In this document: piece by piece, positions 1 to 5,797 of the stretch
How positions within the stretch are numbered: the stretch's first letter is position 1
How the letters are laid out: every line of letters starts with the position of its first letter
Source of the DNA: an uncultured Litorilinea sp.
GTDB taxonomy: Bacteria > Chloroflexota > Anaerolineae > Caldilineales > Caldilineaceae
Assembly: GCA_946885925.1 (NCBI GenBank)
Contig: CAMPHP010000216.1
Location: forward strand, 1-6,104
Direction of reading: 5' to 3'
DNA: 6,104 nt
Position numbers and translations under genes: made by a program
The notes under the pieces: generated by a model
Told to the model about the DNA's origin: nothing
Database searches by the model: none
Seen by the model: only the letters and a program-made list of their open reading frames with translations

Positions 1-50
1 CTCTCTGCTGCTCTCTGCGGCAGGAGCGGCGCGGGCAGTAACTTGGGCAT
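1..50 (-). CDS. Start of the next transporter-operon gene, possibly an ABC permease (partial, runs off left edge)
   Basis: An ATG lies 2 nt after the stop codon of the sugar-binding protein, and its frame stays open to the window edge for 16 codons (MPKLLPAPLLPQRAAE). This tight spacing fits an operon. In sugar ABC operons the gene after the binding protein is usually an inner-membrane permease, and a short Pro/Arg-rich cytoplasmic N-terminus is compatible with that. No transmembrane segment is visible yet, and the ribosome site is poor (only TAGG close to the ATG), so the true start could lie outside the window. The permease identity is inferred from gene order only. Confidence 0.4.
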   Translation of the reverse strand, partial: MPKLLPAPLLPQRAAE

Positions 51-52
51 AC

Positions 53-1414
53 CTACAGCAAGCCAGCGCGCTCGAAGATCTTCATGGCTTCGTCTGCCGC
101 AAAATCTAAGCCTTCTTGCGCGCTCTTTTGTCCGGAGAGTACCTTCTCGATCTCGGCCCAGAGGATTGGCTGCACCTCGGAGAATTCTGCAAACAAGGGC
201 CAGGTGTAGCCATTCTCGGCACCAGCCAAAGACGCCTGCAAGTTTTGTTGGTCGGTATCTGTGGCATTCTCTACAGCAGTGTTCAGCGCGCCTAGGTGGG
301 CGGGGCGGATGCCGAGGGAGTTAAACATGTTGAGCAATTCCTCTTGCGAGGTTACATACTTCACAAACTCCCAACTGACATCTTTGTACTGCGAATGGAC
401 ATTGATGCCGCGTCCATGACAGACGGCGGTCGTGCGGCTGCTCTTGTGGCTGGGCAGCGGGGCAATGGCAAAGTTGCCAATGATGGTCGATTGGTTAGGG
501 TCTTCGGAGGCAGCCGGTCCCCATTGCTTGCTCATGGCAGCTTGGCCCGACACCCACAACTGGCTCAACTCTTCCCAGCCATAGCCTGGCACGCCCGGAG
601 GCACAATCTGATCCGTGTGAATGAGATCGTACCACCATTCCAGGGCCTCAACCCCTTCTGGCCCATTCCACGCTGGGGGTGAAGGCTCAAGACCATTTTC
701 AAGGAAGTCACCATCATTCCACCAGAGCAGATCGCTAAACTCGCGCAGGGCTGGGTCTCCCTTGCCCACAATCAGATAGCCATAGAGGTCGGGTGGGTTG
801 TTGAGTGCCTTTGCCGTCTCGACCAACTCATCACGCGTGGCGGGTGGCGCTGTGATACCAGCCGCCTCGAAGAGGTCGGTGCGATAGTAGAGCGCGCGCA
901 GGTCAAAGGTGAGCGGGACAGCAAGCAGGTTGTTGTTAACGGTAAAGGCATCAAAGGAGCCTTGTACATAATCTCCGGCTTCAACGCTATCCCGTTCAGC
1001 GTAGTCATTGAGAGGGGCTAGTGCATCGGCAAAACGGCCAATCTGTGCATAGTGGGTAGCAAAGACATCCACATCCGCGCTTTGTGCTGCCACTAAGGTC
1101 AACTCGCGATCCATGAGGCGTTCAAAAGGCAAGAGGCTAAATTCGACCGAGGTGCCGGTCCGCTCTGCAAAGCGATCCGAAAGCTCGGTATAGTACTTCT
1201 CCGCCAAGGCGTCGCTTGAGGGGAAAAGCGCGTTGATGACGGATGGCGCTTCTCCGGCTGGTGCAGTCTCGCTGCTGGTACTACTGCTCGTTCCAGGGGC
1301 AGCAACTGGGGGTGGAGCACAGGCTGCCAAAAAGAGACCAACGCTACCAGCACCAAGACCCTTCAGCACTGCACGGCGGGAGATATGGGGGTGGGACATT
1401 GTGGAGTTGCTCAT
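53..1414 (-). CDS. ABC transporter sugar-binding lipoprotein (family 1 extracellular solute-binding protein)
   Basis: Probable carbohydrate-binding lipoprotein that delivers substrate to an ABC importer at the outer face of the cytoplasmic membrane. I prefer the ATG at 1414 (453 aa) because AAGGGG lies 6 nt upstream; the ATG at 1435 would add seven residues and has no clear ribosome site. The N-terminus carries a Tat-type motif SRRAVLK (residues 12-18), a hydrophobic stretch and a lipobox LAAC with Cys32 as the likely lipidated residue. A Pro/Ser/Thr/Ala-rich linker runs to about residue 55. The mature part has SBP_bac_1 hallmarks: an N-terminal lobe with DVDVFATHYAQIGRF, the hinge-region signature VPLTFDLRALYYRTDLFEAAGI, and a C-terminal lobe with WEFVKYVTSQEELL. 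Length is normal for the family. The substrate cannot be read from sequence; the neighbouring epimerase suggests a sugar or oligosaccharide. It lies downstream of the epimerase with no terminator between them, so read-through is likely, and the gap may hold additional control. Confidence 0.93.
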   Translation of the reverse strand: MSNSTMSHPHISRRAVLKGLGAGSVGLFLAACAPPPVAAPGTSSSTSSETAPAGEAPSVINALFPSSDALAEKYYTELSDRFAERTGTSVEFSLLPFERLMDRELTLVAAQSADVDVFATHYAQIGRFADALAPLNDYAERDSVEAGDYVQGSFDAFTVNNNLLAVPLTFDLRALYYRTDLFEAAGITAPPATRDELVETAKALNNPPDLYGYLIVGKGDPALREFSDLLWWNDGDFLENGLEPSPPAWNGPEGVEALEWWYDLIHTDQIVPPGVPGYGWEELSQLWVSGQAAMSKQWGPAASEDPNQSTIIGNFAIAPLPSHKSSRTTAVCHGRGINVHSQYKDVSWEFVKYVTSQEELLNMFNSLGIRPAHLGALNTAVENATDTDQQNLQASLAGAENGYTWPLFAEFSEVQPILWAEIEKVLSGQKSAQEGLDFAADEAMKIFERAGLL

Positions 1415-1420
1415 CTGGTT

Positions 1421-1426
1421 CCCCTT
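1421..1426 (-). promoter_or_regulatory. Ribosome binding site deciding the start of the sugar-binding protein
   Basis: On the minus strand AAGGGG sits 6 nt before the ATG at 1414. If translation began at the upstream in-frame ATG (1435), this site would lie inside the coding sequence. The Tat motif also sits at a more usual distance from the N-terminus with the 1414 start. Confidence 0.65.
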
Positions 1427-1433
1427 CTTGTAC

Positions 1434-1482
1434 ATTCATATTGAATCATCAAATTGAACAACTAAACTGCACAGTTGCACAG
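1434..1482 (-). promoter_or_regulatory. Candidate operator region before the sugar-binding protein gene
   Basis: Three short symmetric or repeated motifs cluster 20 to 68 nt upstream of the preferred start codon. ATTCATATTGAAT (1434-1446) has 5-bp inverted arms around TAT. AACTGCACAGTT (1465-1476) has 5-bp inverted arms around CA. CTGCACAG/TTGCACAG (1467-1482) is an 8-bp tandem near-repeat. Such motifs are typical of operators for sugar-responsive repressors, but no known consensus is matched. I found no convincing -35/-10 pair here, so whether the gap contains a promoter is open. Confidence 0.3.
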
Positions 1483-1500
1483 AGAATCGCATAAAGATTT

Positions 1501-1532
1501 CGGGGGCTATGATATACGGGGGCTAGGATAGA
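1501..1532. repeat. Two tandem 16-bp repeats between epimerase and binding-protein genes
   Basis: The units 1501-1516 (CGGGGGCTATGATATA) and 1517-1532 (CGGGGGCTAGGATAGA) match at 14 of 16 positions, and the first nine bases are identical. They begin 7 nt after the epimerase stop codon on the transcribed strand. They are not inverted, so they form no obvious terminator hairpin. A direct-repeat binding site for a regulator is one possibility. Confidence 0.6.
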
Positions 1533-1538
1533 GGAGTT

Positions 1539-2753
1539 TTAGCTTGTACCGGCCTTTACTGCTTCAGCGTGGCGAATTGCCTCCATACACATGCCGACGA
1601 TGTGATAATCTAATTTCCATTCATTGCCTTTCTCCAACGTTTGCGGTGAAACCCCTGGCTCTAGGGCTGGATACCAGCCACCATACTCTGGATCGATGAA
1701 GGAACTCTTTACGAAATTCATGCTCTTTTGCAGCGGCTCGATTAGATCGTTGCGTTGGTAGCGGGCAATAAAATTGATGAGGGCACGAATGGTTTCTGTC
1801 TGTTCCCACCAGCCCTTACGCTGGGTCATGATTTGTCCGGTGGGGGAGGCTGGGGAGTAGATGCCCCCTTCCTTCCAGTCAAAGCCCAAGGCCAATCCAT
1901 AGAGCATGAAGCTGTTGGCGTAATTCAGATAGGTGGCGGGCAGGCCGTTTTCGACGGCAAAGGAGGTGAGATAGGCCCATTCAAAGGCGTGACCGATGTC
2001 GAGCCGCCCGCCTGCGGTGACGGGGCCTGTCGGTTTTTTGGCTCCATCATCGGGTGGCAGTTCTTGCCACTGCTCGTTGTAGACTTCGGGCAGGCGGCGG
2101 TCAGCCTCACGCACGAGCTTGTGAAGTACAAAGTCGCCCACGCCGCGCGCTTCGTCTAGTAGATGGGGTGCGCCACCCACCGTACCGGCAGACAAGAGTG
2201 CTTCGAAGAGATGCATGATCGGGTTTTGTGATTTGATCGGGTCGGCAGGCTCAAACGATTCGGTCATGCGCCAGACAAAGCCACCATACTCATCACGGAA
2301 ACGTTGGGCAAAGACATCCCAGGTATGCAACATGGCATCCTGCAATGGCTTGTTGCCCGTGCATTTGTAGGCGTGGGCAAGACCAAAGATGACAAAGGCG
2401 TGACCATAACTATCCTTGCGCCTGTCTTGCACCTCGCCATTCAACCCGCATGACCAGTACCACCCGCCATAGGTGTTGTCCCGAAAGTGGTCCAACAAAA
2501 ACTGCGAACCTGCTTCAACCGCGTTGAGATAGCGCGTGTCGCCGGTCAGGGCATAGCCTTGCGAAAAGTTGTAGAGCAGGCGGCACTGGGAAACGAGTGT
2601 GCCAAAGTTGCGATGGAGCGGCTGCCATTTGCGGTCGAAGTGGGGGAGGAATAAGCCTTCATCTGTGACAGCCTTGAGCCATTTGGGCAGAATCTCGTCG
2701 AGGAGATGGTCCTTGAACCAGCCTAATTCCAGGTTCGCTACATGATCAGACAT
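1539..2753 (-). CDS. AGE-family sugar epimerase/isomerase (N-acylglucosamine 2-epimerase superfamily)
   Basis: Predicted cytoplasmic enzyme of 404 aa that interconverts sugars at C2 or acts as an aldose-ketose isomerase. The family includes N-acyl-D-glucosamine 2-epimerase, cellobiose 2-epimerase and mannose isomerase. It should fold as an (alpha/alpha)6 barrel, and no signal peptide is seen. Family motifs in order: GGWYWSCGLNGEVQDRRKDSYGHAF (split here at residues 96-109 and 110-120), NPIMHLFEALL (177-187), GHAFEWAYL (254-262), KGWWEQTETIRAL (313-325) and KLDYHIVG (380-387). His255 and His384 occupy the places of the two conserved catalytic histidines of the family; His118 and His181 are further motif histidines. 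The length matches the family. GAGAAGGG lies 9 nt before the ATG. Together with the downstream binding protein it suggests import followed by conversion of a sugar. The exact substrate cannot be told from these motifs. Confidence 0.9.
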   Translation of the reverse strand: MSDHVANLELGWFKDHLLDEILPKWLKAVTDEGLFLPHFDRKWQPLHRNFGTLVSQCRLLYNFSQGYALTGDTRYLNAVEAGSQFLLDHFRDNTYGGWYWSCGLNGEVQDRRKDSYGHAFVIFGLAHAYKCTGNKPLQDAMLHTWDVFAQRFRDEYGGFVWRMTESFEPADPIKSQNPIMHLFEALLSAGTVGGAPHLLDEARGVGDFVLHKLVREADRRLPEVYNEQWQELPPDDGAKKPTGPVTAGGRLDIGHAFEWAYLTSFAVENGLPATYLNYANSFMLYGLALGFDWKEGGIYSPASPTGQIMTQRKGWWEQTETIRALINFIARYQRNDLIEPLQKSMNFVKSSFIDPEYGGWYPALEPGVSPQTLEKGNEWKLDYHIVGMCMEAIRHAEAVKAGTS

Positions 2754-3104
2754 TCGGTTTTGCCCTTCTCATTGAAACGAGTAACTTGAAAGAGATAGAT
2801 GGTGTGGAATGGACGTGCCGTAGCTGCCAACTGAAAGCCAAAGAGTAAGGCGCTACGGTTTGATGAAAAGGTAGTTCGCTAAGAGTCGGGGGCAGGTCAT
2901 ATGGGAGGCGGGTGTGGCGCGCAGAAATCCGCAACTGGCAACGCAATCTAGCGGTGTAGCCCAGGTCAGATCCAGTGCCACACAGTGAGTACATACCAAT
3001 ATAGTTGATTTTGCATACAGGGCAGCAGCGTCGTACGGTGAGCGTGTTTTTGGATTGGATGGGGAGTGTCAGGAATACGACCACCGTCCGGCTTGTCGCT
3101 GCAT
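2754..3104 (-). other. Long 5' leader of the epimerase mRNA; no convincing gene
   Basis: If transcription starts about 5-7 nt after the TATAAT at 3109-3114, the message carries about 350 untranslated nt before the epimerase ATG. A 162-codon open frame crosses this region but looks non-coding. A 16-codon open frame (3016-2966) has no ribosome site. I recognise no riboswitch class, T-box or intrinsic attenuator hairpin by eye. The only clear element is the GAGAAGGG ribosome site (2763-2770) of the epimerase. Confidence 0.5.
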
Positions 3105-3108
3105 GGAG

Positions 3109-3137
3109 ATTATAGTGTGGTGCAAGGGTGGTGTCAA
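3109..3137 (-). promoter_or_regulatory. Perfect consensus sigma-70-type promoter for the epimerase/transporter genes
   Basis: On the minus strand TTGACA (3137-3132) is followed by a 17-nt spacer and TATAAT (3114-3109). Both hexamers match the housekeeping sigma consensus at every base, with the optimal spacing. Transcription should start near 3102-3104 and run leftward into the epimerase gene. The -35 box begins only 4 nt beyond the T-tract of the kinase terminator candidate. Such a strong core would need no activator; any control would more likely be by repression or through the leader. Confidence 0.8.
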
Positions 3138-3141
3138 TCGG

Positions 3142-3162
3142 AAAAAATAGAGGATCTTCCTC
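3142..3162 (-). terminator. Candidate intrinsic terminator of the two-component operon
   Basis: Read on the minus strand, GAGGA-AGA-TCCTC (3162-3150) forms a 5-bp stem with a 3-nt loop. It is followed after TA by six T residues (3147-3142). It begins 13 nt after the kinase stop codon. The stem is short, so termination may be partial. Confidence 0.45.
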
Positions 3163-3175
3163 AACGCCCGGAGCT

Positions 3176-4615
3176 TCAGGGAAGGGGATCGCGAGCAGGC
3201 TGGTAGGGCCACCAGACACGAACTGTGGTGCCATGGCCTAGACCTGGGCTGGTAATCTCGAGCCGCCCCTCATAACAGGTTACGATGGACTGAACCAGCG
3301 CCAGCCCTAGGCCGCTGCCCTTGACAGCGCGCGTGTGGGCCTTATCGCCTCGGTAAAAGCGTTCGGTTACGTGGGGCAGGTCATTGGGGGCGATGCCTTG
3401 CCCTGTGTCTGCCACGGTGATGAGCAGGAATTCTGCTTCCTCTTGCAGCGTACAGGTGATTGTGCCGCCGGAAGGCGTATAGGCAAGGGCATTACTAAGC
3501 AAGTTACGCAGCAGCACGCGCAGGTGATTGATACTGGCTGTAAGGATAGGGAGATCAGCCGGCGCAATGAGCTTGAGTTGAACACCTTGCGCTTCAGGTA
3601 GCTGCTCAATTTCGCGCAAAATCCCCCGCGCAACGCGCGCCACATCAATCTCTTCTGTGCCGCGCACGCCGCGCCCTGCATCAAGGCGCGCAAGCAGGAT
3701 TAGATCCTCGACAAGCCCGCTCATGCGCGTTGCTTCGTCGTCAATCTCTGCAATGTATTGGCAGGTGAGTGTGCCGTCCAGATGATCGTTACGCAGGGCT
3801 TCGCTACGCAAGCGAATGGTTGTGAGTGGGGTACGCAGTTCATGTGAGGCATTAGCGGCAAAGGCGCGCTGCTCTTCGACCATCGTCTGTACCTGTTCGG
3901 CCATATAGTTAAAGGCAGTAGTCACTTGGCCGATCTCATCTTGCCGCGTCTCCGGCAGGCGTTGCGCCAGGTCTCCCGCTGCCAGCCGCAGCGCGCCTGT
4001 GCGGAGCGTCTCCAGGGGGCGTGTTAATGAGGAGGCCAGCAAGAGGCTCACACCCCCCGATAGAAGCACCAGGAGAACGGCCCCGCTCGCCAGCGTCCAC
4101 CAGCGTTGGCGCACAGCGGCATCAGCAGCCGTTAATGGCCGCGCCATTTGCAGCACGCCGAGGATATCCTCATCATGGACGATTGGGGCAGCGGCATAAA
4201 GCATCATCGTGCCTTGGCTATCAGGTCGAATTGCATAGCTGGTTGTGCCTGCCAGCGCAGCGGTGATTTCAGGGGTTTGCCATCGTTCACCCACCGCTGC
4301 CTGGTCCTGGGTATCGATCAGCACGCTCCCGCGCTCATCGAGCAAAACCAGGGATGTGTTCAGTTGTTCTGCAAAACCAGCCAGCCGTTGGGACAGCGCC
4401 GCGCTTGATTCTTCACCTTCAAGAAAGTGCTCGACAGGCTCGTTCAGGCTGCGCGCTAGCAGTTCGGTTTGGCTTTGCAGTGCAGAGGTAAAATCTTCTT
4501 GGGCCGAGCGGGCAATCTGCCCACCTGCCAGCCAGGCCAGTCCGCCAAATCCGACGATGATGAGGAGTGTATAGGTTAAAAAAAGACGAGTACGCAGACG
4601 CAGCGGGTGCTTCAT
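3176..4615 (-). CDS. Membrane sensor histidine kinase (HAMP, HisKA, HATPase_c)
   Basis: Inner-membrane sensor of 479 aa that should autophosphorylate on His258 and pass the phosphate to Asp56 of the regulator encoded just upstream. Layout: TM1 about 10-32; an extracytoplasmic sensor domain about 33-170 whose second half (SLVLLDERGSVLIDT...GVLQMARPL) looks like a Cache/PAS-like fold; TM2 about 172-196; HAMP about 195-248; H-box FAANASHELRTPLTTI with His258; N-box NLLSNALAYTPSGG with Asn375; G1 box VADTGQGIA (401-409); F-box ERFYRGD; G2 box GSGLGLALV (433-441). All catalytic boxes are intact. The ATG overlaps the regulator's stop codon (ATGA), and GGGGAG lies 5 nt upstream, which indicates translational coupling. 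The C-terminal tail after VRVWWPY is short. The architecture is that of PhoR/BaeS-like kinases; the signal sensed is not evident. Confidence 0.95.
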   Translation of the reverse strand: MKHPLRLRTRLFLTYTLLIIVGFGGLAWLAGGQIARSAQEDFTSALQSQTELLARSLNEPVEHFLEGEESSAALSQRLAGFAEQLNTSLVLLDERGSVLIDTQDQAAVGERWQTPEITAALAGTTSYAIRPDSQGTMMLYAAAPIVHDEDILGVLQMARPLTAADAAVRQRWWTLASGAVLLVLLSGGVSLLLASSLTRPLETLRTGALRLAAGDLAQRLPETRQDEIGQVTTAFNYMAEQVQTMVEEQRAFAANASHELRTPLTTIRLRSEALRNDHLDGTLTCQYIAEIDDEATRMSGLVEDLILLARLDAGRGVRGTEEIDVARVARGILREIEQLPEAQGVQLKLIAPADLPILTASINHLRVLLRNLLSNALAYTPSGGTITCTLQEEAEFLLITVADTGQGIAPNDLPHVTERFYRGDKAHTRAVKGSGLGLALVQSIVTCYEGRLEITSPGLGHGTTVRVWWPYQPARDPLP

Positions 4616-5328
4616 AGGGTCTCCCCGGCTGTTTCGGGCCGGACAAAGCGATAGCCGACGCCGCGCACAGTGCGAATATAGTGCGGGTTGCTGGGGTCAT
4701 CCTCGATCTTCTCGCGCAGCCAGCGCATATGTACATCCAACGTGCGCGTATCGCCTAGCCAGTCGGTTCCCCATACTTCGTCAAAAAGTTCGGCACGCGT
4801 CACAACCTCACCCTGGCGACTCAGCAGGAAGCTCAAGAGTTCAAATTCTTTGTGGCGCAATGTCAGTTCTTTCCCTGCTTTCCAGACCTGCCGCGTTTCA
4901 AAATTGACGCGCAAATCGCCGCCCTGCCACTCGCTGCTGGCGGTTTGCTGGTCGAGCTTGATGCGGCGCAACATGGCACGGATGCGCGCCAGGATCTCAC
5001 GCGTGCTAAAAGGTTTGGTGAGATAGTCATCGGCACCCAACTCTAGCCCCAGGATGCGGTCCACCTCGTCGCCAAGTGCGGTGAGCATCAAGATTGGGAC
5101 TGTACTGCGGCGGCGAAGCTCTTGGCAGACCTGCCAGCCATCCATTTCTGGCAGCATGACATCGAGCACCACCAACGCTGGTCTTTCGGAGAGCGCCAAG
5201 GCGAGCCCTGCCGGACCCGTGTAGGCAGTGCGAACGCCATACCCCGCTTCACCCAAGGCGCGAGCCAGTGGCTCAGTAATCATGGGGTCGTCGTCAACTA
5301 ATAGAATTTTGGGGGAGTCCGCGGCCAT
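4612..5328 (-). CDS. OmpR/PhoB-family response regulator
   Basis: Cytoplasmic transcription factor of 238 aa, cognate to the downstream kinase. The receiver domain (about 7-120) has acidic-pocket residues Asp12 and Asp13, phospho-acceptor Asp56 in VVLDVMLPEMDG, switch residues Thr83 and Tyr102, and Lys105 in the KPF motif. The winged helix-turn-helix domain spans about 136-230, with recognition-helix segment GDTRTLDVHMRWLREKIE (192-209) and the terminal wing YIRTVRGVGYRFV. The GDTRTLDVH stretch recalls PhoP/RegX3-type regulators (family knowledge, not a firm assignment). The start at 5328 is the first ATG of the frame. Its ribosome site is weak: AGAGG is 15 nt away and CAGAGA abuts the ATG. 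TTAAAT half-sites 140-180 nt upstream may be its own binding sites. Confidence 0.95.
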   Translation of the reverse strand: MAADSPKILLVDDDPMITEPLARALGEAGYGVRTAYTGPAGLALALSERPALVVLDVMLPEMDGWQVCQELRRRSTVPILMLTALGDEVDRILGLELGADDYLTKPFSTREILARIRAMLRRIKLDQQTASSEWQGGDLRVNFETRQVWKAGKELTLRHKEFELLSFLLSRQGEVVTRAELFDEVWGTDWLGDTRTLDVHMRWLREKIEDDPSNPHYIRTVRGVGYRFVRPETAGETL

Positions 5329-5468
5329 TCTCTGCGCTCTTTTCCTCTGTTGCCCGGTAGCTGCATGATGCTTTTTTCTTGCATTTCTACTTTTGCCTCT
5401 GATTGCACTGCTGATTATGCCTCTTATTGTGACATAGACTTCTGGTTTCCCATACCCCTTTTTTGCAG

Positions 5469-5506
5469 ATTTAAGCAGAATTTAAGGTGGCTTTGCGGGG
5501 ATTTAA
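5469..5506 (-). promoter_or_regulatory. Three phased TTAAAT half-sites, candidate binding site of the adjacent response regulator
   Basis: On the minus strand TTAAAT occurs at 5506-5501, 5485-5480 and 5474-5469. The spacings are 21 and 11 bp, so all three fall on one face of the helix. The last two form an 11-bp tandem repeat, CTTAAATTCTG then CTTAAATCTGC. PhoB/PhoP-type regulators bind direct repeats with about 11-bp period, and Pho boxes in several phyla contain TTAA cores. The position between the regulator gene and a divergent gene suits autoregulation and/or control of the plus-strand gene. The protein-site match is inferred. Confidence 0.5.
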
Positions 5507-5545
5507 CCACAGCCGCCCGGTGCGGGTATAGACTGGTGGCAGGGG

Positions 5546-5749
5546 CAGAGAGACCCTTCCAGGGTGACAGAACAGCGTGTCCGTCATGCCGTAGGCATCT
5601 CTCTGGGGCAGCAGAGCAGAGAGACCCCTGCGGGGTGACAGGGCTAGTGCATTGTCATGCCGCAGGCATCTCTCTGGGGCCAATGTGGGCAGAGAGACCC
5701 TTCCAGGGTGACAGAGCAACGCGTCTGTCAGGCTGGAAGCATCTCTCTG
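5546..5749. repeat. Array of three 60-nt palindromic repeat units with a cloverleaf-like fold
   Basis: Units lie at 5546-5605, 5617-5676 and 5690-5749, separated by 11 and 13 nt. Each unit is a forward 25-nt half beginning CAGAGAGA and an inverted half ending TCTCTCTG, around a variable 12-nt centre. Each can fold into a flush four-way junction: a 7-bp closing stem CAGAGAG/CTCTCTG; arm 1 ACCCT/AGGGT (ACCCC/GGGGT in unit 2) with a 3-nt loop; a central arm starting GAC/GTC with 3, 5 and 6 bp in units 1, 2 and 3; and arm 3 ATGCC/GGCAT with a 3-nt loop (4 of 5 pairs in unit 3). The array resembles dispersed palindromic elements that I associate with Chloroflexota genomes. No transposase is nearby. 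It would lie in the 5' leader of the plus-strand gene if that promoter is at or before 5532. Confidence 0.85.
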
Positions 5750-5797
5750 GAGATGTGTTTGAGATCTATTTATCGTTCATGGAGGAGAAAAGGAAAG

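Larger units (their letters stand above)
5329..5797. other. Intergenic region between divergent regulator and exported-protein genes
   Basis: This 469-nt stretch separates genes transcribed outward on opposite strands, so promoters for both should lie here. It contains phased TTAAAT half-sites (5469-5506), a TATAGA (5527-5532) that could be a plus-strand -10 box with no good -35, and the repeat array (5546-5749). On the minus strand a CATAAT (5416-5421 region) is the best -10-like match, also without a -35. The open frame 5350-5883 that crosses the repeats is judged non-coding. From 5341 to 5460 I see only T-rich sequence on the plus strand and no gene. Confidence 0.6.

Noticed and set aside
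1..24. CTCTCTGCTG/CTCTCTGCGG near-tandem at the left edge as another copy of the CAGAGAGA repeat
   Set aside because: The similarity is limited to CTCTCTG; the arms and GTCA segment are missing, and the sequence reads as an in-frame start of the next gene.
296..682. Plus-strand 128-codon open frame inside the binding-protein gene
   Set aside because: It is antisense to a clear family 1 solute-binding protein, with no ribosome site and no recognisable motif.
2966..3016. 16-codon Trp/Tyr-rich open frame in the epimerase leader (MQNQLYWYVLTVWHWI)
   Set aside because: Three Trp codons suggest a leader peptide, but there is no ribosome site before the ATG, no attenuator hairpin follows, and the downstream gene is not a tryptophan gene.
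2746..3234. Minus-strand 162-codon open frame between kinase and epimerase
   Set aside because: It begins inside the kinase gene, spans the terminator and the perfect promoter, overlaps the epimerase start, and its product is poor in acidic residues with no recognisable motif. It has the look of a chance frame.
5361..5376. GCATGATGC followed by six T on the plus strand, resembling a terminator
   Set aside because: The stem would be only 4 bp with a 1-nt loop, which cannot form, and no plus-strand gene lies upstream to be terminated.
5546..5749. CRISPR array
   Set aside because: The units are inverted-repeat pairs with only 10-13 nt of variable sequence between halves; there are no spacers of usual length and no cas gene.
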